Shown: positions 8,995-17,357, counted from the first letter of the stretch. The stretch: DNA of 40,814 nucleotides from DATAVB01 sp040414495 (GCA_040414495.1 JBEDUI010000102.1:1-40814), one strand, 5' to 3'. Program-made: numbers and translations. The notes: generated by a model not told the origin, from the letters alone.

Positions 8995-9034
8995 AAGCCG
9001 GGCGCTTTAGAAGCTGGGCACTTAGGAGCCGGGC
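8988..9034. repeat. Three imperfect 15-16 base tandem repeats spanning two convergent stops
   Basis: Units at 8988-9003, 9004-9019 and 9020-9034 share the core CTTAGAAGCCGGGC with few changes. The TAG of the phzF-like gene lies in unit 1 and the TAA of the leftward DUF3515 gene lies in unit 3. Because each unit carries TTAG, it contains a potential stop on both strands. Confidence 0.75.
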
Positions 9035-9564
9035 CGGACCGGGGCGGCCGGCAACGTCTTGAGGATCGCCTCGCCCACGGCCTGCAAATCGCCGGTCGTA
9101 TCGCCGCCATCGGGCACCGTGACCGTGACGTAGACCGGTCGGTCAACCGCGGTCCACAGCCCGGTCTGGTCCGTCGTCGGGGTCTGGAACCAGCGCACCG
9201 TCCCGGCTTTCGGGTCGGCCGGCGTGATGTCGATGGTGGACGTACCGACCTTGAACCCGCTCGGCCGCGGCACCCCGCACTGCACGATCACCGGCGGCGC
9301 GCCCCAGGCCAGGAAGTACTGGTCCTGCGCGTTGACCCGCCGACGCCCCTGCTTTTCCATCGTGCTGGGCAATGCGGCCAGGAATTGCGGGCAGAGTTTG
9401 TCCGCCTCCGAGGTCCGCGGCACCGGCGAGACGTCGACCGGCGGATACGACTTGGCCGGCACGGTCGGGTTGGCCGAGGACGTGCCCGCGGCCTTGGTGT
9501 TGTCGCCGCCGTTGTGCTTTCCGATGAAGAACAGGCCGAGGGCGAGGAGCACGACGACCGGCAA
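9022..9564 (-). CDS. DUF3515 family membrane-anchored protein
   Basis: This 180-residue protein has an N-terminal hydrophobic segment (LPVVVLLALGLFFIG) and then an extracytoplasmic, Pro/Thr-rich linker. A domain follows with CPQFLAALP, YFLAWGAPPVIVQCG and WTAVDRPVYVTVTVP. The WGxPxIxxxCG pattern is characteristic of DUF3515, a family found next to ddl and thiL in actinobacteria (Rv2980 in M. tuberculosis). Its function is unknown. The only start codon I find in frame is a TTG at 9564 inside the membrane segment. The frame stays open upstream to 9676 and encodes a plausible preceding stretch (VIANEPHPRHAAVIATAVA), so the true start is probably upstream and non-standard, or the first bases are altered. 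Confidence 0.75.
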   Translation of the reverse strand: MPVVVLLALGLFFIGKHNGGDNTKAAGTSSANPTVPAKSYPPVDVSPVPRTSEADKLCPQFLAALPSTMEKQGRRRVNAQDQYFLAWGAPPVIVQCGVPRPSGFKVGTSTIDITPADPKAGTVRWFQTPTTDQTGLWTAVDRPVYVTVTVPDGGDTTGDLQAVGEAILKTLPAAPVRPGS

Positions 9565-9649
9565 CGCGACGGCGGTCGCGATGACAGCGGCGTGACGGGG
9601 GTGTGGTTCGTTAGCGATGACAGGCTCAACTACGGGAGAACGGGACGGT

Positions 9650-9883
9650 TTACAGGTGCACGACCGGACAGGTCAGTGTACGTGTGATGCCCTCGACGCC
9701 CTGCACTCGGGCGACGACCAGCTTCCCCAACTCGTCGACGTTGCGCGCCTCGGCCCGCACGATCACGTCGTAGGGACCGGTAACGTCCTCGGCGAGCGCC
9801 ACTCCGGCCAGCTTGGAGATCTCCTGTGCCACCGCGGCTGCTTTCCCCACCTCGGTCTGAATCAAGATGTACGCGTGGACCAC
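9650..9883 (-). CDS. Stand-alone Lrp/AsnC ligand-binding (RAM) domain protein
   Basis: The 77-residue protein is only the alpha/beta RAM effector domain of Lrp/AsnC regulators (begins MVHAYILIQTEVGK, contains GPYDVIVRAEA and GVEGITRTLTC). It has no helix-turn-helix. Such short proteins oligomerise and bind amino acids in the family, and may modulate full-length Lrp regulators. Start is GTG 9883. It is divergent from thiL, with 91 bases between starts. The same pair (RAM protein beside thiL) is common in actinobacteria. The ligand is unknown. Confidence 0.88.
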   Translation of the reverse strand: MVHAYILIQTEVGKAAAVAQEISKLAGVALAEDVTGPYDVIVRAEARNVDELGKLVVARVQGVEGITRTLTCPVVHL

Positions 9884-9974
9884 GGCGCGCCCTTTCGTCG
9901 TCGAGGCAGGGATCGATGTAAGAACCTACCGCATTGCCCAGTCCGCAGGTCGATCCAGGGAGGGTCGGGGGATC

Positions 9975-10937
9975 ATGAATACGGGTTCGGCAACGCCACC
10001 GGAGACGGTCGGGCAGCTCGGCGAGTTCGGGTTGATCGATCGGTTCGTGGCGCGGCTCGGTGCTGCGGGTCAGGCGCTGCTGGGACCGGGAGACGACGCC
10101 GCGGTGCTGCCCGCGGCCGACGGCCGGGTCGTGGTCTCGACCGACAGCCTGTTCGAGGGGCGGCATTTCCGCCGCGACTGGTCGAGTGCCGAGGACATTG
10201 GCCATAAGGCCGCCGCGCAGGCGGTCGCGGATATCGCGGCGATGGGTGCGCGGCCGACCGGTGTGGTGGTCGCACTGGCTTTGCCGGCAGAGACGTCGGT
10301 GAAATGGACCGACGGGTTGGCCGATGGATTGCGCGATGAGTGCGCCCGGGCCGGGACCGCCGTGGTCGGCGGGGACGTGGTGCGGGCCGACCTGATCGCG
10401 TTGACGCTCACCGCATTCGGTGACCTGGCCGGTGCGCAGCCGGTGACCCGCGGCGGTGCGCACGTCGGCGACATCGTCGCGGTGGCCGGGCGGTTGGGGT
10501 GGTCCGCGGCCGGCCTGGTCGTGCTGACCCGCGGATTCCGTTCGCCGTTAGCGGTGGTGAACGCGCACCGTCGCCCGGAACCGCCGTACGCCGAAGGACC
10601 GCACGCACTCAAGCTGGGCGCGACCGCGATGTGCGATGTCAGCGACGGCCTGATCCAGGACCTCGGCCACATCGCCAAGGCCAGCAGCGTCCGGATCAAC
10701 CTCGACACCGAGCGGTTCACGGTCCCGGACAAGCTGCGTGACGTCGCCGGGGCGCTGGGCGCCGACCCGATGAGCTGGCTGCTGGAGGGCGGTGAGGACC
10801 ACGCTCTCGCGGCCACCTTCGCCGCCACCGTCGAACTGCCGGCGCCGTGGCACCGGGTCGGGTCGGTCGTGCCCGGACACGGGGTGTACGTGGACGGTGT
10901 AGCCCGCGATGCTGGCGGATACGACCACTTCGCCTGA
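9975..10937 (+). CDS. thiL: Thiamine-monophosphate kinase
   Basis: ThiL phosphorylates thiamine monophosphate to the active cofactor thiamine pyrophosphate. I start at ATG 9975 because a G-rich ribosome site (AGGGTCGGGGG, 9961-9971) precedes it and the product is then 320 residues, the normal size. The longer frame from 9867 would overlap the divergent RAM gene. Family motifs are GPGDDAAVL, STDSLFEGRHF with the metal-binding Asp, KAAAQAVADIAAMG and the Asp-rich MCDVSDGLIQDLGHIA near the C-terminal half. Confidence 0.95.
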   Translation: MNTGSATPPETVGQLGEFGLIDRFVARLGAAGQALLGPGDDAAVLPAADGRVVVSTDSLFEGRHFRRDWSSAEDIGHKAAAQAVADIAAMGARPTGVVVALALPAETSVKWTDGLADGLRDECARAGTAVVGGDVVRADLIALTLTAFGDLAGAQPVTRGGAHVGDIVAVAGRLGWSAAGLVVLTRGFRSPLAVVNAHRRPEPPYAEGPHALKLGATAMCDVSDGLIQDLGHIAKASSVRINLDTERFTVPDKLRDVAGALGADPMSWLLEGGEDHALAATFAATVELPAPWHRVGSVVPGHGVYVDGVARDAGGYDHFA

Positions 10938-10938
10938 G

Positions 10939-10989
10939 CGTGTTGCTAACCCCGCTCCCCGGGGAAAAGCGGTTGTATTGCGCAACACG
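10939..10989 (+). terminator. Nested-stem structure after thiL
   Basis: An outer perfect 8-bp stem (10939-10946 with 10982-10989) encloses an inner stem (AACC..GCT with AGCGGTT, 10948-10956 and 10968-10974, two bulged Cs) and a central CCCCGGGG. It starts immediately after the thiL TGA and ends 23 bases before the next ATG. It is probably a terminator, but its two-tier shape and position in a leader make an RNA regulatory element possible. Confidence 0.5.
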
Positions 10990-11012
10990 ACCGCAGCGGG
11001 CAGGAGGCAGAC

Positions 11013-11636
11013 ATGGGAGTCGTGACGATCTCGGCGGCGTTCGGTGCCGGCGGCAGCGAGATCGGGCCGGCGGTCGCCGCCGCGCTCGACCTTCCGTTCG
11101 TCGACCGGGCCATTCCGGTCAGCGTGGCCGGCCGGCTGGGGATTCCGGTGCGCGACGCCGAGGAGAAGGACGAAAAGGTCGACACCGGGTGGTGGCGGCT
11201 GCTGTCCACGATGTCGTTCGTCCCGGACGCGGCCGGGGTGGGTCCGTTCGGTGCTGCCGTGCCCGATGAGCGCACGTTCCAGAAGCAGACCGAGCAGGTG
11301 CTGCACGAGGCCGCGGACCGGGGCGGCGTGATCCTCGGCCGGGCTGCCGCGATCGTGCTGGCCGACGAACCAGACGCGCTGCACGTGCGGTTGACCGGTC
11401 CGTTGAAACGGCGGGTGCAGGCGCTGTCGGCCCGGACCGGCCAGAGCCCGAAGGACACCGAGCGCGAAGCCCGGACCAACGACGCGGCCCGGGAGACGTA
11501 CGTCCGCCAGCTGTATCGCTGCGACGCGACCGAATGCCGGCACTATCACCTCGTGATCGACACGACGGTGGTGCCGTGGTCCACAGTGGTCGGTCTGATC
11601 GTGGATGCGGCCAAGGCATGTGGCGTGAAACGCTGA
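11013..11636 (+). CDS. Cytidylate kinase-like family protein
   Basis: The 207-residue protein begins MGVVTISAAFGAGGSEIGP, the glycine-rich nucleotide loop of the cytidylate-kinase-like family (PF13189 type), which lacks the usual GK[ST]. It continues with FVDRAIP, an FGAAVPDERTFQ segment, RGGVILGRAAAIVLAD and LHVRLTGPLKRRVQ, as in that family, and ends with a conserved HYHLVIDTT. CAGGAGG at 11001-11007 supports the ATG. Proteins of this group are widespread in actinobacteria beside thiL, but their substrate is not established and classical cmk is a different gene. No partner is evident here. Confidence 0.8.
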   Translation: MGVVTISAAFGAGGSEIGPAVAAALDLPFVDRAIPVSVAGRLGIPVRDAEEKDEKVDTGWWRLLSTMSFVPDAAGVGPFGAAVPDERTFQKQTEQVLHEAADRGGVILGRAAAIVLADEPDALHVRLTGPLKRRVQALSARTGQSPKDTEREARTNDAARETYVRQLYRCDATECRHYHLVIDTTVVPWSTVVGLIVDAAKACGVKR

Positions 11637-11859
11637 TACTTACTGTCCACAATGGACTATATGCCCGGAAACCCTTATGTGGCTGGGTGATTCTGGAGTG
11701 GACAGGGGATTTGGCGTTAATACTTGAATAAGTCAGTCATTTGAGGACGGTCGGTTATCGCGGGCTTGATCGGCCCGGTCCCGCTTGACAGCAAGATGTA
11801 CGCGGCCCCAAATTTATTTCGAGATTGCTGGCGTTCCAGTGATCAACGGGGGAAGTACG

Positions 11860-12918
11860 GTGGGCCCGACTCGCGATATCCGGGCGCTGCTCTGGTCGGC
11901 GGCTCCGGGACGCAACGACTGGACAAATGGATATCGGCTGGCTTGCGCCCTTTTGATCCCGGTGGCCGCGGGCGTGGCGGTCGGGTATCCGAGGCTCGGG
12001 CTGCTGGTCGGGGTCGGTGCGTTCATCGTCGGCAACGCCAAGCCGGATGCGTCCTACCGGCAGCGGATGTGGTGGATGGTCCCGGCCACGTTCTGCGTCG
12101 CCGTTCTGACGATGCTGGGCATGGCGGCCGGTACGAACCGGCCAGCCGTGGTGGTGATCGGCGCGCTGGTGCTGCTACTCGGCGGGTTGGCGGCGGCGCT
12201 CGGCCGGGACGCCGCGCTGTTGGGGATGCTGGTTTCGTTCGGTTACGTCATTGGCGTCGCGGCGGCCGGGCTGAATGTCCTTGACGTCGTGCTGCCCGTC
12301 GCGCTGGGCGGGGTCTTCGCCATGGTGCTCACCTGGCTGGAGGCGGCCACCGTTCATCACCGGACCGACGAATTGCCCGAGCCCTGGTCGAATCTGGTCA
12401 CCCGCCGGCGCGTGCACCTCGACACGGCCGTGGTCCGCCGGTCCGCCGCGCTCGCGATCGCCGGCGGTATCGCCCTGGCCGTCGTCCCGTTCACCCCGAA
12501 CTCAGGCGGGGTCTGGCTGGTGACGGGCGCGCTGGTCGTGCTCAAGCCTGGCTACCAGGACACTGTCCGCAGTGCGGTGCTGCGGGCAGGCGGAGCGGTA
12601 GCCGGCGCGGTGGCGGCCGGTGCGGTCGCGGCGACCGTGACCGGCGTCTGGATGCTGCTGGCCGTTGCCCTGGCCGGGCTCATCGTGACCGAGGCGGTAA
12701 GCCGGCGCTCGCTCGCGCTGTTCGTCGTACTGATCGCGCCGCTGTCAGTGCTGCTGAGCAACGTGCTGGTACGCGGCGACTGGAGCGCCGCCTACCTACG
12801 TACAACCGACATCGCGGTAGGCGCGGGCATTGCGATCATCGTGGCGATCGTGCTGTACCCGCATCGGTGGCTGCAGTCGGCCGCGGACCACGAGGAGGCG
12901 GCCGCCAGGCCGCCGTGA
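11860..12918 (+). CDS. FUSC-family integral membrane protein
   Basis: From GTG 11860 (GGGGGAAG at 11848-11855) the product is 352 residues. Two blocks of hydrophobic helices (about residues 30-165 and 190-335) are separated by a cytoplasmic segment with HHRTDELPEPW and RRRVHLD. The C-terminal block has WLVTGALVVLKPGYQDTVRSA, resembling the conserved TAxxVxxPxxxxT region of FUSC (fusaric acid resistance/aromatic acid exporter-like) proteins. Such proteins are thought to export aromatic acids or act in stress tolerance. Substrate and role here are unknown. A 223-base gap upstream shows no gene. It contains the near-palindrome GTCCACAATGGAC at 11645-11657. Confidence 0.75.
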   Translation: MGPTRDIRALLWSAAPGRNDWTNGYRLACALLIPVAAGVAVGYPRLGLLVGVGAFIVGNAKPDASYRQRMWWMVPATFCVAVLTMLGMAAGTNRPAVVVIGALVLLLGGLAAALGRDAALLGMLVSFGYVIGVAAAGLNVLDVVLPVALGGVFAMVLTWLEAATVHHRTDELPEPWSNLVTRRRVHLDTAVVRRSAALAIAGGIALAVVPFTPNSGGVWLVTGALVVLKPGYQDTVRSAVLRAGGAVAGAVAAGAVAATVTGVWMLLAVALAGLIVTEAVSRRSLALFVVLIAPLSVLLSNVLVRGDWSAAYLRTTDIAVGAGIAIIVAIVLYPHRWLQSAADHEEAAARPP

Positions 12919-12927
12919 CCGGAGCGG

Positions 12928-13119
12928 TCAGCCGCGGGTGACCTTGCCGGCCTTCAGGCAGGAGGCGCAGACGTTGACCCGGCGAACGGTGCCCGGAGCG
13001 ACCGTGGCGCGCACGGTCTGGATGTTCGGGTTCCACCGGCGATGCGTACGCCGGTGGGAGTGCGAGACCGACATGCCGAAGCCCGGCCCCTTGCCACAGA
13101 CGTCACAGACGCTAGCCAC
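12928..13119 (-). CDS. rpmB: 50S ribosomal protein L28
   Basis: The 63-residue L28 starts at GTG 13119, six bases after GGGGAG. It has the zinc-binding pairs CDVC near residue 4 and CASC near residue 53 (C+ form), plus the family core SHSHRRTHRRWNPN. Convergent with the FUSC gene (9 bases between stops) and divergent from DAK2. A C+ L28 of this kind is usually the zinc-replete copy in actinobacteria that carry both forms. Confidence 0.97.
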   Translation of the reverse strand: MASVCDVCGKGPGFGMSVSHSHRRTHRRWNPNIQTVRATVAPGTVRRVNVCASCLKAGKVTRG

Positions 13120-13209
13120 GTGAAACTCCCCAACTCGCACGAATTGTGGCCGAGCGAAATCAGGCCACCGAACAGCAGACTAGCCCCGGGACCCCGGAGC
13201 CAGAGAAAC

Positions 13210-13239
13210 AGTCTAGCGACACCCGTTCACCTCGACCAA
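13210..13239 (-). promoter_or_regulatory. Probable rpmB promoter
   Basis: On the minus strand TTGGTC (13239-13234) and TAGACT (13215-13210) are separated by 18 bases, a good match to a housekeeping sigma promoter. Transcription would start near 13203, leaving an 84-base leader to the rpmB GTG. A second TAGTCT lies downstream in the leader. Confidence 0.55.
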
Positions 13240-13311
13240 ACCGAGCCCGGCCTTGGGGAGAATTGTCCGCGACAACAACTATCCTCGCTGCGCGCCGAAG
13301 GGGGTGATCGG

Positions 13312-14742
13312 GTGGACCAACTCGATCCGGCCGGCGTGCGCTCGTGGCTGGCGGCGGCGACCGCACTGGTCGAGGAGCACCGGGCCGAGCTGGACGCGCT
13401 GAACGTATTTCCCGTACCCGATCACGACACCGGAGCGAACGTGCTGCGCACCCTGCAGGGGGCGCTCGATGGCCCCGGCTCGTTGGCGGCCGGAGCTACC
13501 GGCAATTCCGGGATCATCGTGGCCGAGTTCCTGGACGGCATCCTGGCCGAGGCCCACGACGCCGGCCTGAGCGCGGACCGGTTGCGGTTGGGCCTCCGGC
13601 GCGGATCAGACCGCGCGTACGCGGCGGTGGCCCGCCCGGTGGAGGGCACGGCGTTGACCGTCGCGGCGGCGGCGGCGGGTGTCGATACGGGCGAGTCGCT
13701 CACCCAGCTGGCCCGATCAGCGGCCCGGGCCGCGGGTGAGGCGCTGCTGGCGACGCGCGAGCAGCTCCCGGAGCTACGGCGGGCGGGCGTGGTCGATGCC
13801 GGCGGGCGGGCCGTATGCCTGCTGCTGGATGCGTTGGTCGGCGTGCTGACCGGCGAGCCGGCCCGGCCGCTGCTGCTGGATTCCGTACCGGCCTGTCGTA
13901 CGGCGCACGCCCGGTTCCGGTACGAGGTGCAGTACGTACTGCGTACCGACCGGATCGAGGACCTGCGTGAGCGCCTCGACGCGTTGGGCGATTCGGTGGT
14001 GACCGCGCCGCTGGCCGCCGGTGAGTGGGCGGTGCACGTGCATGCCGACGATGCCGGCGCGGCGATCGAGGCCGCGCTGCAGGACGGTCGCCCGCGCCAG
14101 ATCCGCATTGAGGCGCTGCCGGCGGAGGGGCGCAGTCGGTCGTTGATCGTGGTGGCGCCCGGGCCGGTGGTCGGTTCGTTGCTGGTGGCCGAGGACGTGG
14201 TGGTGCTTGAGGACGACGAATCGGCCGCGATCCAGGCCGCGGCGGTGACGCCGTCGGTGGTGCTGGTAGCGGCGGGGAAGTCGGCCCGGGTGTACGAGGC
14301 GGCCGCGGCGTTGCGGCAGGCTGGAGTGGAGGTCGCGGTCGTACCACTGCGGTCGCCGGTGCAGGCGCTCTCGGCGGTGGCGGTGCACGACCCAGGTCTG
14401 GAGTTCGCCGACGCGGTGGTGGCGATGGCAGAGGCGGCGGCCGCGACCCGGTGGGGCGAGGTACGGCGGGCCGACCAGGAGGCCCAGACCAGCGCCGGCC
14501 GGTGCCGACCCGGCGACGTACTCGGGCTGGCCGAGGATGATGTCGTACTCATCGGAGCCAGGCCGGAAAGCGTAGCCGCGGCCCTGCTGGACAAAATGCT
14601 GGCGAGCTCCGGTGAGCTGGTGACACTGCTGGGTGGGACGTTGGCCGACGCGGTGCGGCGGCATCTGGCGGATGCGCATCCGACCGTCGAGGTGCAGGCT
14701 CACCTCTGGTCGGGCCCCGGACTGTTGATCGGAGTGGAATAG
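13312..14742 (+). CDS. DAK2 domain protein (DhaL/FakA-like)
   Basis: I start at GTG 13312 with GAAGGGGG upstream, which gives 476 residues, the usual size for this family (Rv2974c type). The N-terminal DhaL-like phosphatase/kinase domain has the metal site PVPDHDTGANV near residue 40. The usual DGDTG is DHDTG here, but both Asp ligands remain. AATGNSGIIVAEFLDG follows at about 61-76 and a second DAGGRAVCLLLDAL block near 161. The C-terminal half matches the middle and C-terminal domains of FakA, the ATP-binding fatty acid kinase subunit. No FakB is nearby, so a fatty acid kinase role is only inferred. The recG start is 2 bases after its stop, so the pair is co-transcribed. Confidence 0.88.
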   Translation: MDQLDPAGVRSWLAAATALVEEHRAELDALNVFPVPDHDTGANVLRTLQGALDGPGSLAAGATGNSGIIVAEFLDGILAEAHDAGLSADRLRLGLRRGSDRAYAAVARPVEGTALTVAAAAAGVDTGESLTQLARSAARAAGEALLATREQLPELRRAGVVDAGGRAVCLLLDALVGVLTGEPARPLLLDSVPACRTAHARFRYEVQYVLRTDRIEDLRERLDALGDSVVTAPLAAGEWAVHVHADDAGAAIEAALQDGRPRQIRIEALPAEGRSRSLIVVAPGPVVGSLLVAEDVVVLEDDESAAIQAAAVTPSVVLVAAGKSARVYEAAAALRQAGVEVAVVPLRSPVQALSAVAVHDPGLEFADAVVAMAEAAAATRWGEVRRADQEAQTSAGRCRPGDVLGLAEDDVVLIGARPESVAAALLDKMLASSGELVTLLGGTLADAVRRHLADAHPTVEVQAHLWSGPGLLIGVE

Positions 14743-14744
14743 CC

Positions 14745-16916
14745 GTGCAGGTTGACCTCACAACACCGGTGGTCAAGGTGGTGCCCAAGGTGCCGAAGGC
14801 CTTGGCTGAGGCGCTGGAGATCCACACCGTCGGCGACCTGCTGCGCCATTACCCGCGGCGGTACGCCCAACGGGCCGAGCTGACCGACCTGGCCGCGTTG
14901 ACGGTCGGCGAGCAGGTGACCGTGGTCGCCGAGGTGCTTTCTGTGCGGTCGCGGCAGATGCGCAGCCGGCGCGGTCGGCTGCTGGAGGTCGTGGTCGGGG
15001 ACACCCGCGGTCGGCTCAAGCTGACTTTCTTCAACCAGACCCCGATGCATGAGCGGCGGCTGGCGGTCGGGACGCGGGCGCTGTTCGCCGGCAAGGTCAG
15101 TACGTTCAATTCCGAACGGCAGTTGGCGCACCCGGAGTACGAGCCGCTGAACGGTTCGGGGACGTCGATCGAGGAGTTCGCCGGCGGCTTGATCCCGATC
15201 TACCCGGCCACCGCGAAGATGGCGTCGTGGCAGATCGCCAAGGCCGTACAGGCGGTGCTGGGGTTGATCGATCTGCCCGACGACCCGTTGCCGGACGAGC
15301 TGAAGGCCCGGCACGGCCTGGTTGACTGGTCCACCGCGGTCCACGACATCCACCGCCCGTCCAGCCACGCCGCGGTCGGCCGGGCCAAGCAGCGGTTGAA
15401 GTGGGACGAGGCCATCACGCTGCAGCTGACGTTGGCGCAACGGCGTAGTGCCGCCGCGTCCCGGCCGGCCACCGCCCGGCCGCCGCGGGCCGACGGCCTC
15501 TTGGCCGGGTTCGACGCCGAGCTGCCGTTCACGTTGACCGGTGGCCAGCGCGAGATCGGGGCGGTGCTGACCGAGGAGTTGGCGGCCGAGCACCCGATGC
15601 ACCGGTTGCTGCAGGGCGAGGTCGGTAGCGGCAAGACGTTGGTGGCGTTGCGGGCGATGCTGCAGGTCGTCGACGCCGGCGGGCAGGCCGCGCTGTTGGC
15701 GCCGACCGAGGTTTTGGCGGCGCAGCACGCCCGGTCGCTGCGGGATCTGCTCGGTCCGCGGGCCCGGGCCGGTGAGCTGGACTCGGCCGAGGTGGCGACC
15801 CGGGTCACGTTGCTGACCGGTTCGTTGCCGACGGCGGCCCGGCGCGCGGCGTTGCTTGACGCGGCCAGCGGCGCGGCCGGCATCGTGGTCGGTACGCACG
15901 CGCTGATCCAGGAGAAGGTGCAGTTCGCCGACCTGGGTTTGGTGGTGGTCGACGAGCAGCACAGGTTCGGCGTGGAGCAGCGCGATGCCTTGCGCAGTAA
16001 GGCCGATCAGCCGCCGCACGTACTGGTGATGACGGCGACGCCGATCCCACGGACCGTGGCGATGACGGTATTCGGCGACCTGGAGACCTCGGCGCTGCGC
16101 GAGTTGCCGCGTGGCCGGTCGCCGATCGCGACGACCGTGGTGACGGTGACCGAACACCCGGCCTGGCTGGACCGGGCCTGGACCCGGATCCGGGAAGAGG
16201 TCGCGGCCGGACACCAGGCGTACGTGGTGTGTCCGCGGATCGGTGAGGCGCATGACGAGGACGACGTTCTCGACGAGGGCGCCGAGGGCGAGGACGAGCG
16301 CCGGCCGCCGTTGGCCGTGCTCGATGTCGGGCCGGAGCTGGCCGAGGGGCCGCTGTCTGGCTTGCGGGTCGAGGTGTTGCACGGCCGGCTGCCGGCCGAC
16401 GACAAGGACGCGGTGATGCGCCGGTTCGCTGCCGGCGAGGTCGACGTGTTGGTGGCCACGACTGTGGTCGAGGTCGGTGTGGACGTGCCGAACGCAACCG
16501 TCATGGTGATCATGGATGCCGACCGGTTCGGCGTATCGCAGCTGCATCAGTTACGTGGCCGGGTCGGCCGGGGCAGCGCCCCCGGCCTGTGCCTGCTGGT
16601 GACCGAGATGCCGTCGGTGACGCCGGCCGGGGAGCGGCTGGCCGCGGTTGCGTCCACAGTGGATGGTTTCGAGCTGGCCCGGCTGGATCTGGAACAGCGC
16701 CGGGAGGGCGATGTTCTCGGCTCGGCCCAATCCGGTCGGCGCAGCGGTCTGCGCATGCTTTCGCTGCAGCACGACGAGCAGCTTATTGCCGATGCCCGTA
16801 AAGAGGCGACGGCGATCGTCGATGCCGATCCTGAATTACGCGATTATCCGCGGCTGGCGGCCGAGGTCGCGGCGATCGCGGAAAAGGAACGAGCCGAATT
16901 CCTGGAAAAGGGCTGA
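14745..16916 (+). CDS. recG: ATP-dependent DNA helicase RecG
   Basis: RecG remodels stalled replication forks and Holliday junctions. The 723-residue protein has the N-terminal OB-fold wedge domain (about 50-150), Walker A GEVGSGKT near 290 and the Walker B box DEQH near 402. The second RecA lobe carries ATTVVEVGVDVPNATVM and QLHQLRGRVGRG near 600. The C-terminus ends with the usual AEFLEKG. Start is GTG 14745, two bases after DAK2, as in mycobacteria. A TCCACAGTGGA palindrome lies inside the gene at 16653-16663. Confidence 0.97.
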   Translation: MQVDLTTPVVKVVPKVPKALAEALEIHTVGDLLRHYPRRYAQRAELTDLAALTVGEQVTVVAEVLSVRSRQMRSRRGRLLEVVVGDTRGRLKLTFFNQTPMHERRLAVGTRALFAGKVSTFNSERQLAHPEYEPLNGSGTSIEEFAGGLIPIYPATAKMASWQIAKAVQAVLGLIDLPDDPLPDELKARHGLVDWSTAVHDIHRPSSHAAVGRAKQRLKWDEAITLQLTLAQRRSAAASRPATARPPRADGLLAGFDAELPFTLTGGQREIGAVLTEELAAEHPMHRLLQGEVGSGKTLVALRAMLQVVDAGGQAALLAPTEVLAAQHARSLRDLLGPRARAGELDSAEVATRVTLLTGSLPTAARRAALLDAASGAAGIVVGTHALIQEKVQFADLGLVVVDEQHRFGVEQRDALRSKADQPPHVLVMTATPIPRTVAMTVFGDLETSALRELPRGRSPIATTVVTVTEHPAWLDRAWTRIREEVAAGHQAYVVCPRIGEAHDEDDVLDEGAEGEDERRPPLAVLDVGPELAEGPLSGLRVEVLHGRLPADDKDAVMRRFAAGEVDVLVATTVVEVGVDVPNATVMVIMDADRFGVSQLHQLRGRVGRGSAPGLCLLVTEMPSVTPAGERLAAVASTVDGFELARLDLEQRREGDVLGSAQSGRRSGLRMLSLQHDEQLIADARKEATAIVDADPELRDYPRLAAEVAAIAEKERAEFLEKG

Positions 16917-16953
16917 TACGCCAGCATTACGCGATACCAATGGCCCAATTCCG

Positions 16954-17127
16954 AACTCCCCGCGCGACCGCGCGAAAGTCGAACCTGGCACGCAACTGCG
17001 CTACCGCGGCCCCTTTTGCAAAGTTGATCATGGAGTTTCCGACGTTTTCCTCGGCGTGTCGCCGGCGTGTCGCGCAGCGAACTTCATGATCAACTTTTGG
17101 GAGGGCTGGCGCGCCGTTCGGGGAGTT
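16954..17127. repeat. Nested inverted-repeat element downstream of recG
   Basis: An inner pair of 18-base arms (17020-17037 and 17080-17097, core GTTGATCATG/CATGATCAAC, one mismatch) encloses a 42-base loop. An outer pair of 9-base arms (16954-16962, AACTCCCCG, and 17119-17127, its complement) surrounds it. No coding potential and no clear target duplication are seen. The GATCATGAAGTT-type palindrome resembles dispersed intergenic palindromes I associate with some actinobacterial genomes; this is from memory and unchecked. The right inner arm is immediately preceded by GCAGCGAAC, a 9-mer also in the arms of the hairpins at 18111 and 18459. Confidence 0.6.
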
Positions 17128-17207
17128 AAAGAGAAACCACCCCGGGAGGTTGGGATCCGGTGCGGTGCCGGGGTTTCGCTTGTCTACGAGGCGCTTTTGG
17201 CTCCGAT

Positions 17208-17249
17208 CCGGCGTGCCGCGCGCCACTCAGGAAGCGCGCGGCACGCCGG
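17208..17249 (+). terminator. 16-bp hairpin, probable terminator downstream of recG
   Basis: Perfect 16-base arms (17208-17223 and 17234-17249, core GGCGTGCCGCGCGC) enclose a 10-base loop and can be extended past a small bulge by CTCCG/CGGAG. It lies about 290 bases after the recG stop. The stem is very stable with no T-run. Confidence 0.6.
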
Positions 17250-17341
17250 CCGGAGATGGGGATCACCTCGATACGCGGGAAGGTTGACTATTTCGCGTAT
17301 TAATTAATGTCAATTGCACCTGTGCGCCACCGTCGAAAGGT

Positions 17342-17357
17342 GACAGCAATTGCTGTC
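17342..17357. promoter_or_regulatory. Perfect 16-base palindrome in a leader-like region
   Basis: GACAGCAATTGCTGTC is a perfect palindrome, flanked by AAGGT and ACCTT and by CCGTCG/CGACGG, so it can fold as a longer imperfect stem. An AT-rich stretch with TTGACT (17284-17289) and TAATGT (17305-17310) just upstream could be a promoter, although its 15-base spacing is short. It precedes the gene relic at 17439. It could be an operator or part of a structured leader. Confidence 0.4.
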
